From positions 12,467,001 to 12,531,000 of the forward strand of contig OU612066.1 of assembly GCA_914767715.1 (NCBI GenBank): DNA of 64,000 nt, written 5' to 3'. The DNA comes from Membranipora membranacea. Taxonomy: Eukaryota > Bryozoa > Gymnolaemata > Cheilostomatida > Membraniporidae. The first letter of the stretch is position 1, and every line of letters starts with the position of its first letter. A program made the translations under genes and the position numbers. Positions 24,601-37,117 of this stretch are shown piece by piece. The notes under the pieces were generated by a model that saw only the letters and a list, made by a program, of their open reading frames with translations, was not told where the DNA came from and searched no databases.

Positions 24601-25854
24601 TAACAAGAACAGTTCAGTTGTCTTCTCTTTGAACATGGGTAAACAACTAGTCAAGATGATAGTTTAATTTCCCAGTACTCTTAATATCAACAACCACTAA
24701 AATTCATAAACATGTGAATATGAGTATTTATTTATGTTTATGAATGTACCCTGACAAAATAGTACTGGCTGCCCTCTTTATTGACATGGGCACACATATG
24801 TCGGTATAGTCTAATTGCTCAGAAGACCCGATGCAAGTGAGTGGCATCACAGTATCAAACACTCATTTATCGTTGAAACTTGCGTTGCAGCTGTCTGAGC
24901 ACTTCGACTAACGACAGTATAATCTTATTGTCATTACTTTCATTGTCTTGTCTTCATTATCTTTTATTGCATGTCACAAACACATACACCAATTTTCCTT
25001 ATATTGGTTGTGTAAGAATATTATATTTCTTTTGCCAGTGGTAATAATATAAGAGTGGCTGCTAATGAAAATAAAAAAAACAGTGGCAGCTATGTGGTAA
25101 CAGGTGCAGTTATTTATCAGTCAAGATTCACATGATGGTTTTACAGAGTAATATATTTTTGGCTTCCAGACAAGAACAGACATTAAAACTAAACTTGAAC
25201 TGGATAATGCAGCCCTCAAATAAATGAGGATTAGGTCCTGCAAAAAGCTAGTGTGATATTTCATACAAAAATCAATTAAATGGGCTGGAATATATATATT
25301 GAATTAAAACCTTATAAAATCAAATCAACATGATGATTTCCTCATTACAATGTTTAATCAGCGATGAGCAGCTGCTATTGTCCTATACTCGATAAATTAT
25401 TTCCTGAATTGTTCTAAATCCAACAAAATATTTATGGATGTACCATTTACCTTTGATTGTTCAGTGTTTGCTAATATGAAAACATGAGTTAAAGTTTCCT
25501 CATTGAATAAATTAGCAGAGCTGAGCTACTGCATCTTGTGCTAACTCAGCAGGTTTATTTTGTTCACGGTTACCAGGCAGCAGTTAGACCCACTGTTATC
25601 TATGTGACAATACTTGAGTGTTCATACCTAGCAGTAGTCTTTTGGCAGCACGTGGCTCAAAAGGATGGGTTTTGTGGTGACGCAGGTGAGTAACAAAGAC
25701 CATTTTATAGTTCATCAAATCTTTGTCTGTGGTTTCCTATTTATACTTCTTAATTACGAATGTTTTTGTATAGGATTGTACTACCCCTTCCCGCGGCCAC
25801 TTTTTTATTTTTAAAATAAAAATTGGGCGAGAAAAGGCTAGATTTTACTTGTGT

Positions 25855-26680
25855 ATCGTTTTTCAACTTTAATTGGCATAACTTTCATTCGATGAGAATC
25901 TGTTCAAAATCAGTCATCGAGCAAAAAAGAAAAAGAATGAATTTCAAGCGAGATTAAGAAAATATAATCAGAATAATTACGTTTGAATGTTTTATAATTG
26001 ATGATTGAACTTAAATTAATGATTTATTATTAAATTGAGATGCTATCATATCATCAAATAGTTATTGTAAGTTGGATTTAGTTCAAACATGTCTCTCAGA
26101 ATGAAATTGCACAAAAAATTAAAACGTTCTAGCAAAAGTGGTGGATATGTAATAAATACAAAACATCCCTAATGACCTGGTATAACTTACGAATTATCAA
26201 GTTCGTTTCACCTTTTACCTTTATCAGTGCTCAACGTTTAATTTACTAGCATTACTGGACATCAATTGATAAACAAGACATATCCACCACTTTTGTTAGA
26301 ACATTCTAATTTTTCGTGCAATTGAAACCTGAGAATTATGTTCATGCTCCATCATCACGTAACTTTTTAAATAATATGATAGCATCTACTTTTAACAATA
26401 TACCATTTAATTTATATTCAATAATCAATTAAAAATCATTCAAACGTAATTTTTCTGATTATTTTTTCATCATCTTGATTGAAATTATTTTTTGCATTAT
26501 TTTGTTTTTCTTTTATGGCTGATATGTAAAACATTCTCATCGCAGGAAAATTATGCCAAAAAAAATGAAAAAAATAAATGTCCAGTGCTGCAAGTGAGCA
26601 CTGGTAAGGGTAAAAGGTGTGACAATCTTGATAATTCATATGCTGGTACCAGTTGATTAGGGATGCTTTGTATAGTAGTT
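25855..26680. repeat. Large imperfect inverted repeat with a second nested inverted pair
   Basis: The segment at ~25855-26149 (ending agcaaaagtggtggatatgt) is the inverse of ~26278-26575 (starting acatatccaccacttttgtt). A second segment at ~26161-26232 (aaaacatccctaatgacct) is the inverse of ~26595-26676. Order is A, B, A-inverted, B-inverted. No frame spans it. Confidence 0.65.
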
Positions 26681-27256
26681 ATCAACCTGAATGCTCTTTC
26701 CTAAAACAAGTCAATTGGGATATGGTTTAGTGATAGATTGTAGTAAATATGAAAACCACATATGAGCTGGCTGGAAGTTTTGTTGTAAAGAAAAAGCCTT
26801 CAAAGTTGTATCAGTATATCATATGAATGCAGAGCCGGGGCTGGATTGTAAGTTTTTAAAATCATGATTATATATAGGCAATAATATTAAAGCCCAGATG
26901 GAACCTTTTCTCCAATTAAAATGCCTATGTGGTAGTAAATTGCAATATCCTTAAAAAGTTTTTTGATAGAGGGCAAAGGAAAAAATAAAGACAATATGAC
27001 AATTTTTAAATCAGGATTTTAAGTTCTTACCTAGAAATGTTGCAGAATTTTTCAATACAAATGCAAAATCTCAATAACTACTGGTATAATAATCCGAATC
27101 TATGAGAGAAATGGTCAAAAAATGTATCATCTGCTAATTCTGAGTTAGTTACATGAAAAAATTTGACTGATCTGACATGATATGATTGAGGTAGAATTAA
27201 TCTCAAATTAGCAGTATGTTTCGCTCAACTGAATTTCTTGCGTTTTTCAGGAGGTG

Positions 27257-29472
27257 ATGATCGTAGTTCTAGTTACTTTAGGTTCTGTTGATTCAGCTCT
27301 CTTAACGGCAACATATAAAAGTCGCTCAACTGATGCTCTTCAGACAGTAGACGTTGAGTATAATGGGATACCGAGTTCTCAGTTCTGTTCTCTGCTTTGT
27401 ACTGAGAGGACAGCCACCAAGTTGACAGCATGTTTCTCCTACTCGTACAACTCTGCTTCTCAGATATGTAAACTCTCTCCTGACTGGAACACAGAGGTGG
27501 CTGGCCCAACAACTAACGATACTGTGTTTGAAGTACAAGGCAAGTTGATTTATTTGCTACTTAAATGCAGTGGAGACCGATACCTCAATTTTGCTCCCTC
27601 TGTTAAGAGGCGGGCACCGCGTCCCATAGCCATGCAATAATTAGTCCTTGCTTTCAAAAATTATTCCCTGTCATAATTGGTTTACTATTACGTCATCCGA
27701 CCTGTAGGCTTAGCTTGCACTGGCAGCGCAGTGGATTATTTTAATACTTTTTATTGGCAATTTAATTATTTCTTATTTAGATTTTGTCCGATAAGTGTAC
27801 AACGTTGAAAAAGCTAAAAAGAAAGTAATAAGTATAGATGAATAAAGATAAATCTCTACCCAACTTTCAACATGTAATAGAATAAAATTTATTGAAGAGC
27901 TTCATTGGTTGTGTTGCCACATAATTTGTTTCTTTCAGACACGATCAAGTCCATTGACAAATTAAAATTGCTCGCAGGAAAAGGTAATTCCAAAAAAATG
28001 CAAACTGCAAATACCTAAACAGTCCAGCACAGCAGCAACCTGGGAACCCTGGCTATGCTGCTTTCTGACTAGCAAACTAGCTAAAATTTTCGTAAGGAAA
28101 TCACATTACAAATGATCGAAACTTATGGTGTCTAAGACACTCGGTCAATATTCTATCCGATTGACCATAGAAACATTTTGTCTTATTAAAAGCTTACACT
28201 TCTATATTGTAACTCTATTTCAGAATATCATTACGAAGCATCAACTTACAATATGATACCTGGGGAGGCTTGTAGAAGAGAGTTTGTACAGCCGGTGATA
28301 GGTTTTAGCTTTCAAAGATGTATTGACCTGCAGGATGAAAGCTCCACATCTTATGGTGAATTTAGCTATGATGCTGCTCAACAATTTTGTTACAGAGTTG
28401 TCCCAATGCTTACCGCTAATTTTACATGTCCCATAGATGATGCGGAAGTCGTTCCAATACTATCAAGAGCTGGAGCCGCGCCATCAAAATCTGGAATTAC
28501 AACCAAACTACCACTGGCAGGTAATAAAGGAAGAGAATATAGATATGTTTTTGCGTGTGGTTTCTCCACTAGTTTGCCCCGGGCAAGTGTCTGGGGGGCT
28601 CAAACTAACTCTAGTGCTTAGCTGACACTGATCATTTCCATCTCAAGAAGATATGACAAGTGTTTGCATAATGAAGCAGAATGATCGGAGTTTGTCTCAT
28701 CTTTTAAGGCTTTACGTTACTTCAGCTTCAAAGTTACGCTCTTCATTCATAGGTCCATTTAGTAGCTCAGACCCATACGTCGGCGAATGGAATGATGTAT
28801 CTTCGGTGACAATTGCCTTCGATGGTAGCACCGAGTATGGCAATCACTACTTATCAGCCAGAGGGACAGAAAACCCGTGGATAGGTGGAGATATCGGAGA
28901 TATAAGAACCGTCACTGGAGCTAAATTCTACACCAGAACCAACTGCTGTGCTAGTAAGTCTTCTCACATCGACTTTTCTTTCAAGTTCAATGAATCTTTT
29001 ATTTTAAATGTAGAAACCTTCACATGAATCTGAGATCTCAAACACATCATGAGATTTGATAATGTTAGGACAGAATATTAGAATATACTGTTATCCAATA
29101 CAACAGATACGTTAATTTCATACACATCTCAATGTATCAGTCTATCACAACATATCGTCTTATTCAGGCATACGGAAATGAGTATAAGCTTTAGAAACTT
29201 CGATATTGAGCCAGCAATCATTCTGTTTTTTCTCTTCTATGATTTTAGAACATATACAGAACATTCATTTCCTGGTAGCTACTGCTGAGTCGAGTTTGAC
29301 CGATGACTACGACGTAAGTCTTTGCTCGATCTACCCAGGATCGCCGACGATGAAAAACCATGACGTTGTCTGGTTTCCTTGTCCATTCAAACAAGGCCGA
29401 TACTTTAAGATGGTCTCATTCACTGCTTCTGGTAACATTGATGTTTGCGAAGTTGAGCTATTTGGCTATTAA
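27257..29472 (+). CDS. Secreted protein with an F-type-lectin (fucolectin/FTP)-like C-terminal domain, 5 exons
   Basis: Exons 27257-27539, 27939-27983, 28224-28520, 28753-28953 and 29249-29472 join with uniform phase-1 introns to 1050 nt (349 aa). A hydrophobic start (MIVVLVTLGSVDSALL) suggests secretion. The middle two-thirds has many cysteines (FCSLLC, TACFSYS, CRREF, FQRCID, FCYRV) arranged somewhat like PAN/apple or WSC modules; I cannot decide which. The last two exons match the FTP/F5-8C lectin fold: IAFDGSTEYGNHYLSA, NPWIGGDIG, ARG/TNCC, then CEVELFGY at the end. FTP domains usually bind fucose; I did not find all the family's sugar-contact residues. Intron 1 uses a GC donor (AAG|GCAAGT). 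An acceptor-like tttttcag at 27250 could mean an upstream 5'-UTR exon. Confidence 0.75.
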
Positions 29473-30040
29473 TAACCACTAATAATTTAATGACCACTAG
29501 CTGTAGTGCAGTTAGATGGGAGAGTTGAGCCTCCAATACAATATAGACATTATAGATTTGAATAAGACCTGCCGCCACAAACATTAAGCTGCAGGAACCG
29601 ATCAAAGATTTAATATACCAGGAACAAAGAAAGAAGTGAGGCAGAGCATCTGACGCAAAGCTTATCAATAGTTGTAGTCGCTACGGTAGTGATTGTCTTA
29701 GTTGATTGACATAACTATAATAATAATCACTGTTGTTAGTATTGTTCAGTATATGTTATTTAATATTTTCCAAAATGTTGCAGAGAAGATTGTAATTTTA
29801 TTATACTCTTACATGTATACTCAAAACATGCTTGATCCATTGATGATTGATTTCTATAACAAACAGAGTGGTGTCAGAAAAGAAAATATGCATGGAACTT
29901 CCACAAAAAAAAAAAGAGTCGATGCCTCGAGATAATTATAGTGTGTCATTTAAAGTGATCACATATGTGTTAAAATGCTTTTCTTGCTACTGTAACATCT
30001 CTACTTGGTATACTGGCCAGTTAAGATTTTTTACCCTTAA

Positions 30041-30417
30041 AGGGCAACCAAGGTTTCAAACAACTTCTCATTGATGGCCATTGATTAAAAGCAGATTGCA
30101 CCTTCTGCATTGGGAAAAAGACAAAATATAATTCGGATGATTATTCAGCCAGAATTCTTGTGAAACATTTCTTACATCAGGCACTCAAACTCAGCTAAAA
30201 GAGAATACCACATAGCAGTTTCCTGTTCCTGTTATTATTTAGCCTGTGCTCTATAATTATTACAGCAAAGTCTTGGAACCTCCCCTAAACTGAAGTGTAA
30301 CCCAGCTTAGAGTCAGCAACTACTTTGAGTTTTGCATCGCGTAATGCACAAAGCTGGTGCCGCCCAGCACATTATTTGCTACCCATTAATGCATTGCTGC
30401 GAAACCTTGGTTGCCCT
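30041..30417. mobile_element. MITE with TTAA target duplication (piggyBac- or Kolobok-like)
   Basis: The ends AGGGCAACCAAGGTTTC and GAAACCTTGGTTGCCCT are perfect inverted repeats, flanked by TTAA at 30037-30040 and 30418-30421. The element is 377 bp with no transposase. The same terminus recurs at about 54007-54027 (gaaaccttggttgcccttta). Confidence 0.8.
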
Positions 30418-30590
30418 TTAAGCTAGTAATAGTAAAAGCAATGAAGCCAGTAAATGGATGAATGCAGGCAATTATGCTTTCCCTGAATAAAACTCAAAAC
30501 CGCTGAGCAATCAACATTGAAGTTATCTTCTCGTTGGCATTGAGGACATAATTCCAGTGTTTAAAGTAAAATAGAATAACTATCTTGAGC

Positions 30591-30624
30591 CAGGGAGGGT
30601 GGGATACCTCTCCCACCCTCCCTG
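30591..30624. repeat. Perfect short hairpin
   Basis: The 14-bp arms cagggagggtggga and tcccaccctccctg flank a 6-base loop. Purpose unknown. Confidence 0.65.
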
Positions 30625-31650
30625 CCTGAGCAGAGAGGTTGAGACAAACTTCCTGCCTCAAAGTATTGAACACCATGATTTATGACATGCATTGCTACTT
30701 GATTCATACCATTACCATTTCTTCCCTTATAAAAATGCTACGGCTGCAGCTTTATTTTTCTTTTTGTTTTCTGGGACGAGAGGATTTGACTGATTTACCA
30801 AGCAAGTGTGTTAGTAAGCTAAGTTGAACAGGCTGTTTTTCTTTTCTAAATATCATACAAGTAGACTGAATATAGTCAAAAATGGCATACAAACCTTGCC
30901 TCATATGTGACACTTTCTGATTTTCCATGAGATATAGTTTTGATATTTTCACTTTTTTTGCACCGTTCATCGATCCCACAGTTCTGTACAGTGTTTATCC
31001 CGACACCACCTGCATTGCATGCATGCAATTAACAAAATGTATGCACACAAAATTCCCAATGATGGACCAATGATTACAACACAACGGTATCATGGTTCAA
31101 TTGCTTCCTCTGTTCTTGTTCATTTTCTATCCGACGCTGTGTCATCGCAAATAAAAATTGATTAGAATCTGTTTATATACTACCAAGCATCATCAGAGCG
31201 CCTGAGAAATATCCAAAGCATTGTCTCCATCTACAAATTTATTAAATATTTATTGAAATAGTAATGTAGAGCACCAAGGAAAACCTATAAATACATAAAA
31301 AAACAACATGTTTAGACATTTGGTTACCCTAGAGTGAAGAACGTCACACCCTTTCCCCTAAGCTCAGCCTTTCACTCATGTGTTTGTCAGCAGATAATGA
31401 CATCATCATATTTATATCAGGTATCAGAGAGAATGAAAAAGGTGTTTGAACAGTGAACTAATCTATTGATTAAAGTTTACCTAATGACTGGTAATGTAGC
31501 ATGTACAAGTTAACCTTATATTGAATGCCTTCTATTCAATCTAGCTAATCATGCCTATTTCATTAACAGTACTAGCGCATTAAACTTATAGAAGGACTGG
31601 TGACCTTATTCAACTAGAGAGTAAAATATTTATATCTTCAGAGTAACATT
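30625..31650. other. Upstream region of the F-box gene, no other gene seen
   Basis: AT-rich and without recognisable exons. It should hold the promoter of the F-box gene, but I see no decisive element. Confidence 0.35.
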
Positions 31651-31660
31651 CGCCAGCAAA

Positions 31661-33208
31661 ATGCCGAAGAAAAAGAAAAGAGCTGTGAGGGCAAAAAGAG
31701 AGAAGAAAGAGAGCGTTAACCTGGATATAATAGTCAACATATTTAGATATCTAGACAAAGCAACATTGTTCAGATGTGCCAGGGTATGTAAACTATGGAG
31801 ACAGGCTGCGTATGTCCCTTGCCTGTGGAAAAACTACATGTTTCTAGCGAAGGAAGATGGGTTAAACATGGACACAGCATTGAGCTTGAAAGAGCGTAAA
31901 ATCTCAGCTGTCAGATTGCGACTAGATCAGTTGGTAGCTGACAGTGCTTCTGGTGGAAATAAAATGCATGCAGCAAAGACAGCCCAAACCATCCGGCATC
32001 AAAAGACACCAATTTCTGCCTCCCTTGTACACTGTGCACAAGTCGCCGCTGTAGAGACAATCCTGCTCCAGGGTAGTACAACTAGAACACCCGATGTGAG
32101 ATTTGACATGAGCGAGTTGACGACAAATCCCCTCATGCCTGCACAGTTTGACAGTCTGAAAAACCTGTTCATGTATAATGTGGATTTGCTGGAACAAAGA
32201 TTCCAAGCAGCACTTCAAAACCTTTGTAACCTGGAGCAACTTAACATATCCTGGTTTGGCATCGGCCAAGTGCACCGCTACAGTAACGAGGTGAGGCATG
32301 TCCAGAGATTCTGTTCTTTTGATGTCATTTGTATCGTCCTCTCCACTCTCCCGACACTCAGAGACTTAGAACTTAGTCATGTGTCATGGAAGGGCAGTGA
32401 AGGAGAGAGTGATGTGAGACTAACACACAGTGATGATGCCACATTACCCTACCTAGAGAGGCTGGCCTTGAAGGGGGTAGGTCAGATATCAGCGCAGACC
32501 GTCGCAGATATCTGCAAGAAGTTTCCCGGTTTGAAACATCTAGAGTTGACATTGGATCAGTTGAGTGGAATAAATGAAGGGGCCATCAAAGAATTAGCGA
32601 TACCTTCTCTAGACAATCTGATCAGCTTCAGAGTTATGGACAGAGATGGATTTGGAAGTAATATACCAACAAGCGCCAACATCCTCAACATGCTTCCACT
32701 TGCTCCCAATCTCAAAGCATTCGAATCTAACCGGTTTCGGTATGAGTCACTAGGAAATCTTACGTACATCATTCCCCAGCTAAACGTACTGAAGTTATCC
32801 GAGTATCAGGAATTCGATGAGCAGGCTTTATTTGGTGTCATACAGAACATGAAGGACTTGGAGGTATTGTCAGTACATGCCTACAAGATGCAGATAACAA
32901 AGCGTGAAGAACTCAGTCGACTCATAAGGAGAAAACTCACAAAGCTACAAAGCTTCCTCGCCGATATCGAGCTGTCTGATCTGGATGAGATGCGCACACT
33001 CAGATACAAGTGGGCACCAGACTCTAATGTGATCAGTAAACGATGCATTCTCTCAGATTCAGCTGAATGTGTTTGGACTGAGGTTCAGACTGGTACTGTG
33101 GACTGGATGCACGCTATAGGCTATCAGCACTTCCACCCTGCAAAATCATTCTGCATGGAAAGCGTCAAACGCCCAGGTCTCGAGCTCAGTAAATTGACTT
33201 TAAGTTAG
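31661..33208 (+). CDS. F-box protein with leucine-rich-repeat-like body, single exon
   Basis: A 515-codon uninterrupted frame from ATG 31661. Residues 1-16 are very basic (MPKKKKRAVRAKREKK), perhaps a nuclear signal. An F-box follows at about 18-60 (LDIIVNIFRYLDKATLFRCA, then VCKLWRQAAYVPCLWKNYMF), the module that binds SKP1 in SCF ubiquitin ligases. From about 170 to 440 there are irregular leucine-rich stretches (LPTLRDLELSHVSW, FPGLKHLELTLDQL, LNVLKLSEYQEF, MKDLEVLSVHAY), typical of substrate-binding LRRs. I cannot assign it to a specific FBXL/FBXO orthologue. The lack of introns, beside genes cut into many exons, may mean retroposition. Confidence 0.85.
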   Translation: MPKKKKRAVRAKREKKESVNLDIIVNIFRYLDKATLFRCARVCKLWRQAAYVPCLWKNYMFLAKEDGLNMDTALSLKERKISAVRLRLDQLVADSASGGNKMHAAKTAQTIRHQKTPISASLVHCAQVAAVETILLQGSTTRTPDVRFDMSELTTNPLMPAQFDSLKNLFMYNVDLLEQRFQAALQNLCNLEQLNISWFGIGQVHRYSNEVRHVQRFCSFDVICIVLSTLPTLRDLELSHVSWKGSEGESDVRLTHSDDATLPYLERLALKGVGQISAQTVADICKKFPGLKHLELTLDQLSGINEGAIKELAIPSLDNLISFRVMDRDGFGSNIPTSANILNMLPLAPNLKAFESNRFRYESLGNLTYIIPQLNVLKLSEYQEFDEQALFGVIQNMKDLEVLSVHAYKMQITKREELSRLIRRKLTKLQSFLADIELSDLDEMRTLRYKWAPDSNVISKRCILSDSAECVWTEVQTGTVDWMHAIGYQHFHPAKSFCMESVKRPGLELSKLTLS

Positions 33209-34666
33209 TAAACTTGTCAGAAATATAATTCTGTGCCTAGAATATCAAGTGCTGATTTCTACTGACTGCCTATTTGGAACATACCAAGCTGTATAAATAT
33301 TACATCAAAGCTTTTTGATCAATTTAACTTGTTGCCAATGTGTTGGCTCTGATTGGCTAACGCATTGCCTAGAGTACCTCTCAATCCACTAAATTTTTTC
33401 AAGCCTACTAATGTGAATTCAATATGATCAACTTTTATTTTGCTGATCTAGTCACAAGCAATGCGTATAAGACCATTAAGAAAATAAATCTTTCTTTGTT
33501 ATTTATAAAAAATGTGTTGAATGCAATTAATTGTACTTTGTTGTCATTCCACATGGAGTGTATGGTTATATACAGTTGGGTCGCCCTACACCAAATTACC
33601 ATGACATGCAGCAATCTTTATTGTGGTTATTTTTTGAAGTTGTCTTACTCTCTGCCATGAGCACATAACTCCTCAGACAGAGAGATTACATTCTTTTAAT
33701 GAAATAATTAGACTTTATTAATTTTAGACCAAGGATCCATGTATCACTGAAAGTTAAAAAAAAATACTAAAACAGAAGTCCAACAAAATTCAGCATGACA
33801 ACAATACACAATTTAACATCCAACAATCAAGGTGATTCACAGCAAAATAAATAATATGGTGAATCCAATTATTTCGCTCCCATTTTAACAGCTTTGCAAT
33901 TAAAAGATGATCCGAAAGAATAGACTGTCTGTTGGGAACACTATATAGAATACTGAACAGCTGATATCAACTAAATTAAATGACAATGAGGAGTTGGATT
34001 AAATCACTTCTTAGATCACTTTGAACTCGAACAGCAATTCACTCAAGAAGTAAGGCAGGAATTGTCAGACCTGCAACTGGTGAGCAGGGCTTGTTTTAAT
34101 AATAAGCTGATAACTCGAGGAGTCTGGGAGTTTTGTGTGATTAGTGATTCTAAAAAGCAACCTTCATATATTGTTTTCACTCCTTCAGTTCAATTCAAAT
34201 CCTGTCGAAACAAGAGTTCAAGACAAAAAATCACAACCCTAATCTCTGAAAAAACGCATAATATATTGTCGTTGTAGTTCAATGTAATAATAATTGCTGG
34301 GATACAACTATCAGGCTATCCTTTCCTAAGGTATATTGAAATCATTTCCTAGGTAGATGCCATGGGATGTGTGTGAGAATTATATGGACCCTGAAAAAAA
34401 GAGGCCAAAACGAAGAAAGCTGCTGTATATATATATAACAGAGTAGGATAAATAGACTGTATTAATAAAATGTGATGTTATATAATATCACTATATATAC
34501 CATTGAGCGAGTTTGACTACCCTGTAAAGAACTATGATCAGCAGAGCAGCAGATGAGTAACATAAATATCATTAAAACATTCATATAATAGGAAGTTCAG
34601 CCTAACTATAGGCTATCCGTACAATCTATAAAATAACAAAATGAATAGCACACATAAATATCTAAA
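33209..34666. other. Intergenic; left edge of the tandem duplication at about 33517
   Basis: No gene. From about 33517 the sequence matches 44941 onward (tatacagttgggtcgccctacaccaaattacc in one copy, a close variant in the other), marking the left breakpoint of the duplicated unit. Confidence 0.7.
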
Positions 34667-35966
34667 TTATATCAGAAAATTATTGATATCATTTTGGCTA
34701 AGTTGGTTTGAATTTTGATTTGGCTTGGAGGGCTGGTTAACTGAATTCATGTTGTTTGGCCACGACATTTGGCTTGGCATCGACAGCATTGACTGGTCAA
34801 CGGCACCATTCATATTACCGGACATCCAGTTCTGCTGCTGCGGAACAGGCTTGTTTTTAGACTGGAACGACCAGCCACTATTGGCACTGTTCGGCTGACT
34901 AGGGGGCGTGGCCTGAGGAGGCGGAGCTATGGACCATCCAGTATTAGGCTGACTCAACATCATACTGCCACCACCGAGAGAGCTTGATGCTTTAGAAGGA
35001 GAGCTGTTCATCTGCATAGGCTGCATAGGCGTCAGTGTTGAGTTCATATTCAAAGACATCATATTCTGTTGAGAGTTGGAGTTGGTCAATTGATTTAGAG
35101 GTCTAGCTGCCATAGTTCGACTATTAGCATTGTTTGAAGGTGTCATCAGTTGCAGCATGGAGTTCATCGGATTTGAAATCTGTGGTCTGGTGCTTCTTTG
35201 AGGCATACTAGTCATAGGTGAGGCTTTATTTGTTGCTGACCCTCCATTCAGGTTGGCTAGTGTTGGTTGAATAGTAGGTCTGTTGGGAGCGCTGACAGGT
35301 TGTGGGTGTTTTATCGGTTGTATAGAAGTCGACCCAAGAGTGCTGACTTCTCTGACCTATCAAACAGAGTAGAGCTTAATATGCATTAAACATTTTCAAA
35401 ACATTCAAAAATAATGAGTAATAAAATCTAGTCATGGTGAAATTTCTATAGGGGCTATGGTAAAAGTACGTTGGACACATGATATACATTTTTAGGAATA
35501 AATGCACAAAAGGTGTCTTTGTTACTTGTAGATTGCAGCATTGTTAGGCAATATGCTGGTAGCTTAAGCGCAGTAAATAAGGACATGATAGTAACAAACC
35601 TTAGGTGTAGGGGCTGGTTTAATTGGTTGAGGGAAAACAGGAGACGATTTGCTTGCTGCTGAGCTCGCCATGATCGGTTTACTCTACTGGACGATATTTG
35701 TGTAGCTCCGCCGCTTACTAAACCTGCTTCACTCAGAAAACCTTTCATCTAAAATAAAAAATTGCATTACAATAATGTAAACCATGTGATGTATTTAGGA
35801 TGCAGAGGGGTTCTTGATGTCAACTGGCCCACAGCTATAAGCCTGTTTTTGAAAAGATCATAACTGTAGAATTTTTTTACAGCCGATGCCAGATAAACAG
35901 CATATAAGAATGCATACCAGTGAAATACCTAGGTGTGAGGTAGATATTTGGTTGAAAAGCAGTTTA

Positions 35967-35967
<1 letters not shown>

Positions 35968-35998
<31 letters not shown>
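35968..35998. repeat. (TA)n microsatellite
   Basis: Mostly alternating TA with one interruption, in intron 14 of the SCYL2 pseudogene copy. Confidence 0.85.
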
Positions 35999-36445
35999 CA
36001 GATCCTATATTGCCCTTAGGTCATCACACGTACTAAATATTTTAAGTCTCAGTAAAACAGATATGTGTGCAAGTTTTCATATAATAACTGTCCTAGCCCA
36101 ACCTGTAGTGTTTGCATCATTTTAGTTGTGCGCACATGCTCCGGTATTCAAAGCTCATCAATTCATGGATATCAACATATTCCCCAGCTAAACCCTCTTG
36201 TTATTTACATTTGAATTCGGAATTCATTTAGTGACAATATACTGAGCAATTTTCTAAATATTCCTTGCTGCCGCTAAAGACATTCCAATCAGAGTGCAAT
36301 GGGCTGACAATGAACTCCTGGAGTCAGTGACCTCATAATATCCTAGTGCTGACAAAACAAGACAAGTGCTTGGGGTATTGTTCTAACATTTAGGTATATT
36401 TGTGGATCCTAGACCTAAATGGTAAAATAACATTCTATGCTAGGC

Positions 36446-36455
36446 TATATAAAAG
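36446..36455 (+). promoter_or_regulatory. TATA box of P2X copy A
   Basis: TATATAAAAG lies about 210 bp before the 5'-UTR exon donor. It is kept, with ~30 bp of flank (gtgctcaggctgcatattcc), at the same place in copy B (47859-47868). Confidence 0.6.
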
Positions 36456-36667
36456 TGCTCAGGCTGCATATTCCGGTCATGAATAACATCTTATGTTGGC
36501 TCCACAGCTCTAATATTTGGGTACCAGCATTTGGTTATGAAATTTTCGTGAGCGAAGTCACAGGTTTATTCTCAACCTACGTGTGAAATAAGCTCCACTA
36601 AAAAAAATCTGTGTTAGATAGGATTGTGAAAATTCACTGAGGTGTGTGAGCAAGGTAAAGAGGCTTG

Positions 36668-37056
36668 GTGAGTAGTAGCTATGCCTGTTGTTAGTGGCAT
36701 TCAAAATAATGCCACTAACAATGAAGTGCACTTAAATCCATTAAAGGACTGTTTAAAAATTATCTTTACATTTTTTGTATTGCTTCAGGATGTTCCATTC
36801 TATGATAGCACTGAGATAATTATCAATGGGCAAGCAAAAACTTCAAAGACTCAGGAAATTAGCATTTTGTATAAATACATAACATAAATAGCATAAATAA
36901 ATAGCATAAATACATAAATAGCTTTCCTGGAAATATCATTTTCTTTTCAACCTGATGCATCAATTGTTTGACAGAATTTGACCGAGTTTGAATAATGATA
37001 TTGATCGAGTTTTTGTTAAAAAGTAAGATCACTCAATTTTCTATTTATTTCTTCAG
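36668..37056 (+). other. 5'-UTR intron of P2X copy A (predicted)
   Basis: A donor aggcttg|GTGAGTAG at 36668 and an acceptor tttcttcag| ending at 37056 are both conserved in copy B (48065; 48677). The coding frame starts 61 bases after the acceptor. This gives a short noncoding first exon after the TATA box. Confidence 0.5.
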
Positions 37057-37117
37057 CGGTACATGGAAAATATCTAGTTGCCACCAGATTAACTAATTTA
37101 CGGAACCACACCCGACT

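Noticed and set aside
31922-32299. 125-codon minus-strand frame inside the F-box gene
   Set aside because: Antisense shadow of a well-supported coding sequence.
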